Positions 26,232 through 34,092 of a DNA stretch of 64,000 bases are shown here, in pieces. The notes beneath the pieces were generated by a model that made no database searches, had not been told where the DNA came from, and worked only from the letters and a program-made list of their open reading frames with translations. The position numbers and the translations under genes were made by a program. Numbering within the stretch: position 1 is the first letter of the stretch; every line of letters starts with the position of its first letter. The DNA is from Sphingomonas phyllosphaerae FA2 (GTDB taxonomy: Bacteria; Pseudomonadota; Alphaproteobacteria; Sphingomonadales; Sphingomonadaceae): contig NZ_KE386571.1 of assembly GCF_000427645.1 (NCBI RefSeq), positions 310,001 through 374,000 on the forward strand, written 5' to 3'.

Positions 26232-26819
26232 TCAACCCGGCATCGCGAACGCATCCGCGCCCTTGCGGTGATCGCTCGCGGCGGTGATCGCGGTCACGCC
26301 GCCGACCAGAAAGCTCACACCCAGGATGAACCCCGGCAGCGTCAGCGCGGACCACGGCACAGTCGCGAGGATGAACCCCGCCAGCAGGATGTTGACCACG
26401 CCCAGCGCGATCATCAGCCCGCGCCGCCGCCGCATCCGGAAGCCGAGCACCACCTCCAGCACGCCGCGCACCAGCAGCCACACGGTAACCATCAGCGTCA
26501 GCGACAGCGCGCCGGTCGCCGGCTCGAACACCATTACCGCGCCGACGATCACCGACAGCACGCCGAACAGCACCGCATAGATGCGCCCCTCATGCCCTTG
26601 TCCGAACAAACCGGCGGCGATCGAAAATACGCCCGAGACGAACAGCAGCGTACCGATCACCATTGTCGCCGCATAGGTCGCGGCGAACGGCCACACGAAC
26701 GCCGCCACCCCCAGCAACACCGACACCACGCCATACGCCATGATCCAGCCCCAGCCCGCGCCGGTCGCCGCGCCGGGGATGCCGAACCCACGTTCCGATG
26801 AAGCTCCGAATTGTGCCAT
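26232..26819 (-). CDS. DUF308 / HdeD-like membrane protein
   Basis: The 195-residue product has six predicted membrane helices in two similar halves, with short basic loops such as FRMRRRRGL and the C-terminal SDHRKGADAF. The repeated helix wording (YGVVSVLLGVAAFVWPFAA, FVSGVFSIAAGLF, LFGVLSVIVGAVM) fits the DUF308 family that includes HdeD, an acid-stress-associated protein of E. coli. Its role here is not known. The start ATG 26819 gives MAQFGASSERG. It is divergent from dnaE. Confidence 0.85.
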   Translation of the reverse strand: MAQFGASSERGFGIPGAATGAGWGWIMAYGVVSVLLGVAAFVWPFAATYAATMVIGTLLFVSGVFSIAAGLFGQGHEGRIYAVLFGVLSVIVGAVMVFEPATGALSLTLMVTVWLLVRGVLEVVLGFRMRRRRGLMIALGVVNILLAGFILATVPWSALTLPGFILGVSFLVGGVTAITAASDHRKGADAFAMPG

Positions 26820-26922
26820 GTCGATCACTCCATTCCGGCTGGGCGAACGGGTCGGCGTGTTCGCGGTTCCGCTCAAGCTGTCGGGGATGGTCGAATCGGG
26901 TCGGCGCGCCTAGGTTGCAGCG

Positions 26923-29900
26923 ATGCCGCATTCCGGGTTCGTGCCACTCCGCATCTTCTCCAGTTACACCATGCTCGACGGCGCGATCGAGCCGAAGGCG
27001 ATTGCCAAGCGTGCGGCGAAGCTCGGCTTTCCCGCCGCGGCGCTGACGGATCGCAACGGCCTGTATGCCGCGATGGCGTTTTCGGACGCGGCGATGGGCG
27101 CGGGTGTTCAGCCGGTGATCGGCACGATGCTGGGCGTTGCGCGCCCCGATATGCCGGAGGGCGTCGCGACCGCCACCGACTGGATCGCGCTCTATGCGCA
27201 GGACGAAACCGGCTACGACAATCTCTGCGCGTTGGTCAGCCACGCGCACCTCGATCGCCCGCTCGAACTCGCGCCGCACGTCGGGTTCGATGTGCTGGAA
27301 CGCCATTCCGCCGGGCTGATCGCGCTGACCGCGGGCGGCGAGGGCGGGGTGGCGCGGCTGTTCGCCGAGGATCAGCCCGATCGCGCCGCGGCCTATGCCG
27401 ACCGCCTCCACGCGATCTTCGGCGACCGGCTTTATATCGAATTGTGCCGCCGCGATGATGCGATCGAGGACAAGGCCGAGCCGTTGCTGCTCGACCTCGC
27501 CTATGATCGCAACTGGCCGATTGTCGCGACCAATCCGTGCTGCTTTGAAGAAGCCGATTTCGGCGACGCGCATGACGCGATGCTGTGCATTGCCTCGTCG
27601 AGCTACGTCGAAAGCGAGGACCGCCCGCGCAGCTGCGGCCATGCGTGGATGAAGCCCGCGATCGACATGGCGGCGCTGTTCGCCGATCTGCCCGAGGCGC
27701 TCGCGAACACGCTCGTCGTCGCGCAGCGCTGCGCGGTCGCCGCGCCGAAGCGCAAGCCGATCCTTCCCAGCCTCGCGGGCGACCGCGAGGGCGAGGCGGC
27801 GATGCTGCGCAGCGACGCCGCCGCCGGGCTGGAGGCGCGGCTCGACCGGATCGAGGAGCTCGGCGCGCAGCCCGAAGGCGATCCCGACTGGCGCGAAACG
27901 TACCGCAAGCGGCTGGCGTTCGAGGTCGACGTCATCATCCAGATGGGCTTTCCCGGCTATTTCCTGATCGTCGCCGACTTCATCAAATGGGCGAAGGATC
28001 ACGACATTCCGGTCGGGCCGGGGCGTGGTTCGGGCGCGGGCTCGGTCGTCGCCTGGGCGCTGACGATCACCGATCTCGACCCGATCAAGCTGGGCCTGCT
28101 GTTCGAGCGCTTCCTGAACCCGGAACGCGTATCGATGCCCGACTTCGACATCGACTTCTGCGAAACCCGGCGTGGCGAGGTGATCCGCTACGTCCAGGAA
28201 AAATACGGTCGCGATCAGGTCGCGCAGATCATCACCTTCGGAAAGCTCAAGGCGCGCGCGGTGCTCAAGGATACCGGGCGCGTCCTCCAGATGAGTTATG
28301 GCCAGATCGATCGGCTCGCCAAACTGGTGCCCAACCACCCGACCGATCCGTGGGACCTCAAGCGCGCGCTGAACGGCGTGCCCGAGATCGCCAAGGAATA
28401 TTCCAACGACAATCAGGTCCGGCAGCTCTGGGACCTCGCGACCAAGCTGGAGGGGCTGCCGCGCCACTCCTCGACGCACGCCGCGGGCGTGGTGATCGGC
28501 GACCGCCCGCTCGCGCAATTGGTGCCGCTCTACCGCGATCCGCGCTCGGACATGCCGGTCACGCAGTTCGATATGAAATATGTCGAGGGCGCCGGGCTGG
28601 TGAAGTTCGACTTCCTCGGGCTCAAGACCTTGTCGGTGCTCAAGAAGGCCGTCGAGCTGCTCAAGAAGCGCGACATCCACGTCGATCTCGACGCGCTGCA
28701 ATGGGACGACGAGGGCGTCTACAAACTGCTCCAGCGCGGCGACACGGTCGGCGTGTTCCAGTTGGAATCGGAAGGGATGCGCCGCACGCTGTCCGCGGTG
28801 CGCCCGACCAATTTCGGCGACATCGTCGCGCTCGTCTCGCTCTACCGCCCCGGTCCGATGGACAACATTCCGTCGTTCGGTAGGCGTAAGCAGGGGACGG
28901 AAGAGATCACCTATCCGCACCCGTTGCTGGAGCCGATCCTCGCCGAGACCTACGGCATCTTCGTCTATCAGGAACAGGTGATGCAGGCCGCGCAGGTGCT
29001 GGCGGGCTATTCGCTCGGCGGCGCGGATCTGCTGCGGCGCGCGATGGGCAAGAAGATCAAGGCGGAGATGGACGCGCAGCGCGCCACCTTCGTCACCGGT
29101 TGCGCCGAGCACAACCAGATCCCCGCGCCCTATGCCAATCAGCTGTTCGACTTGATCGACAAGTTCGCGGGGTACGGCTTCAACAAGTCGCACGCCGCCG
29201 CCTATGCGCTGCTCGCCTACCAGACCGCGTGGCTGAAGGCGCATCACCCGGCCGAATTCTTCGCCGCGTCGATGTGCTACGATCTCCACCTTACCGACAA
29301 GCTGGCGATCTTCGTCGACGACGCGCGCCGGCTCGGCATCCCGTTGCTCCCGCCGTGCATCAACGGCAGCGTCGCCGAGTTCGACGTCCAGCTGAACGAC
29401 GAGGGCCAGCCCGCCGTCCGCTACGCGCTCGCCGCGCTCAAATCGGTCGGCGAGGGCGCGATGGAGAAGCTCTGCGAGGAGCGTACCACCGCCGGCGCGT
29501 TCAAAAGCCTCGACGATCTCGCCGCGCGCGTCGACCCGCGGCTGCTCAACAAGCGTCAGCTGGAGACGCTCGCCGCGGGGGGCGCGTTCGACGGACTGGA
29601 GCCCAACCGCGCTGGCGTCCATGCCGTCGCCGAGACGGTGCTCGCGATCGCGGCACGCACGCACGAGGGGCGGACCAGCGGGCAAGGCGGGCTGTTCGGC
29701 GACGATGCAGGCGCAGGCGACGCGATCAAGCTCCCCGCCAGCGCGCGCTGGTCGCTCGCCGAGCGGATGGAGCAAGAGAAGGAGGCGTTCGGCTTCTACT
29801 TCTCCGCGCACCCGGTCGACCGCTACCGCCACCTCGCCAAGACGCACGGCGCGCGGACGTACGTCACGCTCGGCGAGTTGCAGATCGCAGATGGCGCGCG

Positions 29901-30423
29901 TGTGATGGCGACGATGGCGGTGCTGGTCGAGGAGGCGCGCTGGCGCACCTCGGCGCGCGGCAAGCGCTATATGATGGCGACGCTCTCCGACGCGACCGGA
30001 CAGTTCATGGCGACCTGCTTCGACGACGGCCCCGCCGCCGATCTCGAAGAGGCCGCCAAGAGCGGTGGGTGCGGGCTGGCGACCGTCGAGCTGGACCGCC
30101 GCCCCGGCGAGGAAACGCCGCGCGTGACGGTCAAGTCGATCAAGCCGTTCGAGACGCTCGCCACCTCGACGCGCTTCGCGCTGGAGGTGCATGTCGCCGA
30201 CGCCGGCGCGGTGGCGGGGCTCGCCTCGCTGATCGGGCCGCTGCGTGGCGCGCGCGGCAAGGTGACGCTCAAGGTGCCGATCGGCGAGGGGGAGATCGCC
30301 ACCGTGATCCTGGACCGCGACTTCGCGCTCGACGCCGAACTGGCCGAGCGGATCGAGGCGCTGCCCGGCGTGACCAAGGTCGACTTCGAGGTCGAGGAAA
30401 CCCGCTTGCGGTCAGTGGGGTGA
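26923..30423 (+). CDS. dnaE: DNA polymerase III alpha subunit
   Basis: The 1166-residue product is the replicative polymerase. It has an N-terminal PHP domain, the catalytic C-family core with PDFDIDFCE at about 406-414 (Asp409 and Asp411 with the later Asp of the palm), and GPGRGSGAGSVVAW. The fingers and the HHH region containing YGFNKSHAAAYALLAYQTAWLKAH follow, then a C-terminal OB domain and tail. In the PHP domain the usual HxH metal pair is missing: the N-terminus reads PLRIFSSYTML. The domain is therefore probably structural, as in other proteobacterial DnaE proteins. Length is near that of E. coli DnaE. It is probably monocistronic. Confidence 0.97.
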   Translation: MPHSGFVPLRIFSSYTMLDGAIEPKAIAKRAAKLGFPAAALTDRNGLYAAMAFSDAAMGAGVQPVIGTMLGVARPDMPEGVATATDWIALYAQDETGYDNLCALVSHAHLDRPLELAPHVGFDVLERHSAGLIALTAGGEGGVARLFAEDQPDRAAAYADRLHAIFGDRLYIELCRRDDAIEDKAEPLLLDLAYDRNWPIVATNPCCFEEADFGDAHDAMLCIASSSYVESEDRPRSCGHAWMKPAIDMAALFADLPEALANTLVVAQRCAVAAPKRKPILPSLAGDREGEAAMLRSDAAAGLEARLDRIEELGAQPEGDPDWRETYRKRLAFEVDVIIQMGFPGYFLIVADFIKWAKDHDIPVGPGRGSGAGSVVAWALTITDLDPIKLGLLFERFLNPERVSMPDFDIDFCETRRGEVIRYVQEKYGRDQVAQIITFGKLKARAVLKDTGRVLQMSYGQIDRLAKLVPNHPTDPWDLKRALNGVPEIAKEYSNDNQVRQLWDLATKLEGLPRHSSTHAAGVVIGDRPLAQLVPLYRDPRSDMPVTQFDMKYVEGAGLVKFDFLGLKTLSVLKKAVELLKKRDIHVDLDALQWDDEGVYKLLQRGDTVGVFQLESEGMRRTLSAVRPTNFGDIVALVSLYRPGPMDNIPSFGRRKQGTEEITYPHPLLEPILAETYGIFVYQEQVMQAAQVLAGYSLGGADLLRRAMGKKIKAEMDAQRATFVTGCAEHNQIPAPYANQLFDLIDKFAGYGFNKSHAAAYALLAYQTAWLKAHHPAEFFAASMCYDLHLTDKLAIFVDDARRLGIPLLPPCINGSVAEFDVQLNDEGQPAVRYALAALKSVGEGAMEKLCEERTTAGAFKSLDDLAARVDPRLLNKRQLETLAAGGAFDGLEPNRAGVHAVAETVLAIAARTHEGRTSGQGGLFGDDAGAGDAIKLPASARWSLAERMEQEKEAFGFYFSAHPVDRYRHLAKTHGARTYVTLGELQIADGARVMATMAVLVEEARWRTSARGKRYMMATLSDATGQFMATCFDDGPAADLEEAAKSGGCGLATVELDRRPGEETPRVTVKSIKPFETLATSTRFALEVHVADAGAVAGLASLIGPLRGARGKVTLKVPIGEGEIATVILDRDFALDAELAERIEALPGVTKVDFEVEETRLRSVG

Positions 30424-30430
30424 AGCGACT

Positions 30431-31009
30431 TCACCCCTCCCCCTCGGGGGAGGGGCCGGGGGTAGGGCAGTCACGCATCACCGCCACGATCCCCGCGACA
30501 TAGGTCCGCAACACCGCGCGCACCTGCTCCGGCATCAAAGTCACCCCGCCATCCAGCGCCAGCGTCGCCATCCCATGCACGATCGCCCAGCACCCTAGAG
30601 CCGCAGTTGGATCGTCCGCCCCCACCAGCGCCGCGACGCGCCGGGTGAGAATCGCGAACGCCGGCGCATCCGGCTGCTTCGGCGCCGCCGCGCCGCGCGC
30701 GAACATCGCGCGGAACAGCGCCGGATGCGCGCACGCGAAATCCACATAGGCAACCCCCTGCGCGACCAGCCGCTCGGCATCGCTGCCCTCGGCATCCGCC
30801 GCCGACAGGGCGTCGAGAAACAGAGCGAACCCGCGCTCGGCGACTGCGGCCAGCAACGCTGCCTTGTCGGCGAAATGCCGGTAGGGCGCCATCGCCGAGA
30901 CCCCCGCCGCCCGCGCTAGTGCGCGAATGCCCGGCTCGGCCTCGCCCGCCTCCAGCATCACGATCGCGTGATCGAGTAGCGTGTCGCGCAATCCTGTCGC
31001 CGGAACCAT
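30431..31009 (-). CDS. TetR-family transcriptional regulator
   Basis: The 192-residue product has an N-terminal TetR-type HTH (LLDHAIVMLEAGEAEPG, then IRALARAAGVSAMAPYRHFADKAALL, residues about 10-55) and a helical ligand-binding domain typical of TetR_C-type regulators. The start ATG 31009 lies four bases from a large palindrome that is very likely its operator. Its last dozen residues (CPTPGPSPEGEG) are encoded by a family E repeat, so the natural C-terminus has been replaced or extended. It is divergent from the DUF4188 gene, which is its likely target. Confidence 0.9.
   Translation of the reverse strand: MVPATGLRDTLLDHAIVMLEAGEAEPGIRALARAAGVSAMAPYRHFADKAALLAAVAERGFALFLDALSAADAEGSDAERLVAQGVAYVDFACAHPALFRAMFARGAAAPKQPDAPAFAILTRRVAALVGADDPTAALGCWAIVHGMATLALDGGVTLMPEQVRAVLRTYVAGIVAVMRDCPTPGPSPEGEG
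30434..30470. repeat. Family E inverted repeat, copy 2, within the 3' end of the TetR gene
   Basis: The core CCCCTCCCCCTCGGGGGAGGGG forms a strong hairpin (given here as one short motif of the repeat). It overlaps the last codons of the TetR gene and lies 10 bp after dnaE, so it may help end both convergent transcripts. Confidence 0.8.
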
Positions 31010-31013
31010 CACC

Positions 31014-31057
31014 TGTTTACACCGTATACATGGCTGCGTATGTGTACGGTGTAAACA
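31014..31057. promoter_or_regulatory. Large palindromic operator between the TetR and DUF4188 genes
   Basis: Two 18-base arms, TGTTTACACCGTATACAT (31014-31031) and ATGTGTACGGTGTAAACA (31040-31057), are inverted repeats matching at 17 of 18 positions around an 8-base spacer. The site starts four bases from the TetR start codon and ends 14 bases from the DUF4188 start. It could therefore control both directions. TTTACA elements in each arm can act as -35 boxes. Confidence 0.85.
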
Positions 31058-31071
31058 GCGGAGCGACGATC

Positions 31072-31527
31072 ATGCAAGCCAGCGATGCCAAAAGGATGAC
31101 GGTCGACCTTGCGGCGTGGCCGGATCTGGTCGTGGTGATGCTCGGGTTTCGCGTCGGCAGCGTGCGCGGCCTGCCGTCGTTCCTGCGCATCGGTCGCGGG
31201 CTGCGTGAGATCGCGCAGTCGCCGCCCGACGGCCTGCTCGCCGCGCACCAATGCCTGCACGGCTGGAACCACGTTGGCATCCGCCAATATTGGCGCGACC
31301 TCGACAGCCTTGAGGCGTTCACCCGCTCGATGCCGCACGCCGGCTGGTGGAAGGACTTCCTCGCCGATCGCCACGGCAACGGCTTCTGGCACGAAGCCTA
31401 TGCCGCGCGTGGCGGAATGGAGGCGATCTATGTCGACATGCCGCACGCCCCCGGCCTCGGCGCCTTCGCCCCGGCGCTGCCCGCACACGGGCGACTGATG
31501 TCGAGCCGCAGCCGCTTGGGGCGGTGA
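31072..31527 (+). CDS. DUF4188 (monooxygenase-like) family protein
   Basis: The 151-residue product fits the DUF4188 family of small dimeric alpha-beta barrel proteins. It shows VVMLGFRVGSVRGLPSFLRIGRG, a central LLAAHQCLHGWNHVGIRQYWRDL, then FTRSMPHAGWWKDF, HGNGFWHEAY and YVDMPHAPGLGAF. These proteins resemble antibiotic-type monooxygenases or aldoxime dehydratase relatives, but the activity is unproven. The start ATG 31072 follows GGAG; an in-frame ATG at 31030 lies inside the operator and is less likely. TetR control suggests induction by a small molecule. Confidence 0.85.
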   Translation: MQASDAKRMTVDLAAWPDLVVVMLGFRVGSVRGLPSFLRIGRGLREIAQSPPDGLLAAHQCLHGWNHVGIRQYWRDLDSLEAFTRSMPHAGWWKDFLADRHGNGFWHEAYAARGGMEAIYVDMPHAPGLGAFAPALPAHGRLMSSRSRLGR

Positions 31528-31540
31528 GTAACCCTTTTAC

Positions 31541-31624
31541 GTCGTCCCGGACTTGATCCGGGGCCCCGCTTCTTAGCGGCGTATCGGGAAGAAAGCGGGA
31601 CCCCGGATCAAGTCCGGGGCGGCG
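31541..31624. repeat. Family A palindromic intergenic repeat, copy 6
   Basis: A complete two-arm copy between two convergent genes, the DUF4188 and radical SAM genes. Confidence 0.9.
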
Positions 31625-31636
31625 AAGGAGGGGAAC

Positions 31637-32713
31637 TCAGAACAACTCCCCCTGCGCCCCCGCCGGTTTGCGAAACAGATCGCACCGCAGGTCGAGCGCC
31701 CGCCGCCGGTCCGGGAACCCCGCCTTGCCGCGCGCGATCCGAAAGCGCGTCCGCAGCAATTCCGCCCACGGTCCCTGACCCTTCATCCGCATCCCGAACC
31801 GCGGGTCATTGTCCTTGCCCCCACGCAGCGACTGGACGATCGCCATCACCTTGCCGGCGCGATCGGGATAATGTTCGTCGAGCCACGCGCGGAACAGCGG
31901 CGCGACCTCCCACGGCAGCCGCACCGGGATGTACGACACCCCCAGCGCCCCCGCCGCCGCCGCGCGCGCGACGATCGTCTCGACCTCGCTGTCGGTGATC
32001 GCCGGGATCACGGGCGCCATGTTGACATAGGTCGGAACGCCGGCGTCGCTGAGCGTGCGGACCGCCGCCAGCCGCCGCTCGGGCGCCGTCGCGCGCGGCT
32101 CCAGCGTCATCGCGATGCGTGGATCGAGCGAGGTGATCGACATCGCCACCGCCACCAGCCCCTTCGCCGCCATCGGCGCCAGCAGATCGAGATCGCGCAC
32201 CACCCGGTCGGACTTGGTAGTGATGACCAGCGGATGATCGCATTCCGCGAGCACCTCGATCAGCGCGCGCGTAATTCGCCATTCGCGTTCGATCGGCTGA
32301 TAGGGATCGGTGTTCGTCCCCATTGCGATCGGCGCGCAGGCATAGCCCGGTTTGCCCAGTTCCGCGCGCAGCAGCGTGGCAGCATCGGGCTTGGCGAACA
32401 GCTTCGTCTCGAAATCCAGCCCCGGCGACAGATCGTGGAACGCATGGCTCGGCCGCGCGAAGCAATAGATGCAGCCATGCTCGCAGCCGCGATAGGCGTT
32501 GATCGAGCGGTCGAACGGCACGTCGGGCGACTGGTTGCGCGAGATGATCGTCCGCGGATGCTCGACGGTGACGGTGGTGCGCACCGGCGGCGGCGCGCCG
32601 TCGATCACTGCCCGCGCGTCGCGCCAGTCGTCGTCCTCTTCCGCCTGCGGCAGGTTGAAGCGCGCACTACGCGTGTTGAGGGTCGCGCCGCGGTGAGGCC
32701 GTGGATTCGCCAT
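31637..32713 (-). CDS. PA0069-type radical SAM protein
   Basis: The 358-residue product belongs to the PA0069/SplB-like radical SAM proteins. The cluster-binding motif is Cx3Cx2C, with Cys77, Cys81 and Cys84 in RGCEHGCIYCFARPSH. Further family blocks are MGTNTDPYQPIER, ITTKSDRVVRDLDLL and YVNMAPVIPAITDSEVE. The enzyme binds a 4Fe-4S cluster and SAM, but its substrate is unknown. The N-terminal 60 residues contain the conserved RGATLNTRSARFN pattern. The start ATG 32713 is divergent from the VOC protein gene, with a short palindrome between. Confidence 0.9.
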   Translation of the reverse strand: MANPRPHRGATLNTRSARFNLPQAEEDDDWRDARAVIDGAPPPVRTTVTVEHPRTIISRNQSPDVPFDRSINAYRGCEHGCIYCFARPSHAFHDLSPGLDFETKLFAKPDAATLLRAELGKPGYACAPIAMGTNTDPYQPIEREWRITRALIEVLAECDHPLVITTKSDRVVRDLDLLAPMAAKGLVAVAMSITSLDPRIAMTLEPRATAPERRLAAVRTLSDAGVPTYVNMAPVIPAITDSEVETIVARAAAAGALGVSYIPVRLPWEVAPLFRAWLDEHYPDRAGKVMAIVQSLRGGKDNDPRFGMRMKGQGPWAELLRTRFRIARGKAGFPDRRRALDLRCDLFRKPAGAQGELF

Positions 32714-32722
32714 TGCGCAAGG

Positions 32723-32738
32723 CTATTCGGTCGAATAG
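32723..32738. promoter_or_regulatory. Short palindrome in the radical SAM / VOC divergent gap
   Basis: CTATTCG and CGAATAG form a perfect 7-base inverted repeat with a 2-base spacer in a 56-bp divergent intergenic region. It is a candidate operator for either gene. No regulator gene is adjacent. Confidence 0.45.
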
Positions 32739-32769
32739 AACGTTACAAGAACAAACAGGGAGATGCGAT

Positions 32770-33102
32770 GTGGCCCGCCTCTATTATCTCGAGCTGCCGA
32801 CCCGCGACCGGGCTGCGTCCAAAGGCTTTTACGCGCAGGCATTCGGCTGGACCTTCACCGATTTCGGGCCGGATTATGCGGCGACGCTCAGTGGCGATAC
32901 CGATGTCGGGCTCGACGCCGCACCGGACCGCGTTGCAGCGCCGTTGCCGGTGATCGAGGTCGAGGATCTGGAGGCGGCGCAGGCCGCGGTCGAGGGGGCC
33001 GGCGGCACGATCACGGTGCCGATCTTCGCCTTTCCGGGCGGCCGACGTTTCCACTTCCGCGATATCGACGGACACGAACTGGCGGCGTCGCAGGCGGGAT
33101 GA
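32770..33102 (+). CDS. VOC-family (glyoxalase/bleomycin-resistance fold) protein
   Basis: The 110-residue product forms two beta-alpha-beta modules typical of a VOC half or single-domain protein. It opens with YYLELPTRDRAASKGFYAQAFGW and later has AQAAVEGAGGTITVP and FPGGRRFHFRDIDGHELA. The last Glu and nearby residues may bind a metal. Its reaction is not readable. Translation starts at GTG 32770 after AGGGAGA; upstream codons of the frame overlap the divergent gene and are not homologous. Confidence 0.85.
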   Translation: MARLYYLELPTRDRAASKGFYAQAFGWTFTDFGPDYAATLSGDTDVGLDAAPDRVAAPLPVIEVEDLEAAQAAVEGAGGTITVPIFAFPGGRRFHFRDIDGHELAASQAG

Positions 33103-33110
33103 GTTTGTCC

Positions 33111-33185
33111 GTCATTGCGAACGGAGCGAAGCAATCCAGAGCCGGATCAGGACGCCCTGGATTGTTTCGCTGCGCTCGCAATGAC
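33111..33185. repeat. Family B palindromic intergenic repeat, copy 5
   Basis: A complete copy between the convergent VOC and moaB genes. One arm has CCAGAGC where others have CCAGGGC, leaving a slightly imperfect central stem. Confidence 0.88.
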
Positions 33186-33204
33186 GGCTTGATAGCGTTC
33201 CCGC

Positions 33205-33732
33205 CTACCGCTCCATCAACCGCGGCATCAACTCGACGAAATTACACGGCCGATGGCGGCTATCCAGCTGCGATGACAGGATACCGTCCCACGCATCCCT
33301 AACCGCGCCCGTCGACCCCGGCAGCGCGAAGACATAGGTCCCGCGCGCCACGCACGCGCAGGCGCGGCTCTGCACCGTCGAGGTGCCGATCGTCTGGAAG
33401 CTCAGCCAGCGGAACAGCTCGCCGAAGCCGGGGATCATCTTGTCGGCGACGCGCTCGACCGCTTCGGGGGTCACGTCGCGCCCGGTGACGCCGGTGCCGC
33501 CGGTGGTGATGATGCAATCGACCTGCGGATCGTCGATCCAGCGGTGGAGCTGCGCGATGATCGCCTCGACATCGTCGCGCAAGATCGCGCGTTCGGCGAG
33601 CATGTGCCCGGCATCTGACAGCCGCGCGACCAATGTGTCGCCGGAGCGATCCTCCGCCACCCCGCGCGTGTCGGAAACGGTCAGCACTGCGATGCGGACG
33701 GGCAGGAAGGCGCGGCTTTCGTCGATCGGCAT
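33205..33732 (-). CDS. moaB: Molybdenum cofactor biosynthesis protein MoaB
   Basis: The 175-residue product is a MogA/MoaB-type protein of molybdopterin synthesis. It shows [10 protein letters not shown] near the N-terminus, the nucleotide or molybdopterin-binding [17 protein letters not shown], and the [14 protein letters not shown] segment. The length and the lack of a MoeA domain fit MoaB, which adenylylates molybdopterin in organisms without MogA. The start ATG 33732 gives [17 protein letters not shown]. No other moa gene is nearby. Confidence 0.93.
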   Translation of the reverse strand: MPIDESRAFLPVRIAVLTVSDTRGVAEDRSGDTLVARLSDAGHMLAERAILRDDVEAIIAQLHRWIDDPQVDCIITTGGTGVTGRDVTPEAVERVADKMIPGFGELFRWLSFQTIGTSTVQSRACACVARGTYVFALPGSTGAVRDAWDGILSSQLDSRHRPCNFVELMPRLMER

Positions 33733-33811
33733 CGTAGCGGGGTAGCGGCGCGGGGCGGGGGCGTCCAGCGGGCGGGCCATTCTGGCTGGAGTGTTTCAGA
33801 TAAGTTGACGC

Positions 33812-33916
33812 GTCACCCCGGCGAAGGCCGGGGTCCAGTTGGGGGACGCTGATGATGCGCGTCACGCTTCATTGCGAGGGCTTTCCCGACTGGACCCCGG
33901 CCCTCGCCGGGGTGAC
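33812..33916. repeat. Family C palindromic intergenic repeat
   Basis: Outer arms GTCACCCCGGCGAAGGCCGG and CCGGCCCTCGCCGGGGTGAC face each other across about 65 bases, with an inner GTCCAGT/ACTGGAC pair. A shorter related piece occurs at 23101-23125. With the family A repeat at 33992-34073 it accounts for most of the 360-bp gap between moaB and the transglycosylase gene. I see no gene in that gap. Confidence 0.85.
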
Positions 33917-33991
33917 GGCGGGAATGCATTCATGTGAACTATCTCGGCGCGGGAGGGGCGTTCAGCACCAGCGCCATGTCACCGCCTCTAC

Positions 33992-34073
33992 GTCGCCCCG
34001 GACTTGATCCGGGGCCCCGCTTTCTGACCAGCGAGCAAGAAGAAGCGGGATCCCGAATCAAGTCCGAGATGAC
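33992..34073. repeat. Family A palindromic intergenic repeat, copy 7 (partly decayed)
   Basis: The left arm is standard, while the right arm reads CCCGAATCAAGTCCGAG, which no longer pairs fully. It lies just after the stop of the transglycosylase gene. Confidence 0.85.
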
Positions 34074-34092
34074 GACCTCGAAACCCGCGCCC

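Noticed and set aside
26590..30192. A 1200-codon open frame on the minus strand opposite dnaE
   Set aside because: It is an antisense shadow caused by the high GC third positions of dnaE. It is rich in Arg/His/Asp and has no family resemblance, while dnaE is complete on the plus strand.
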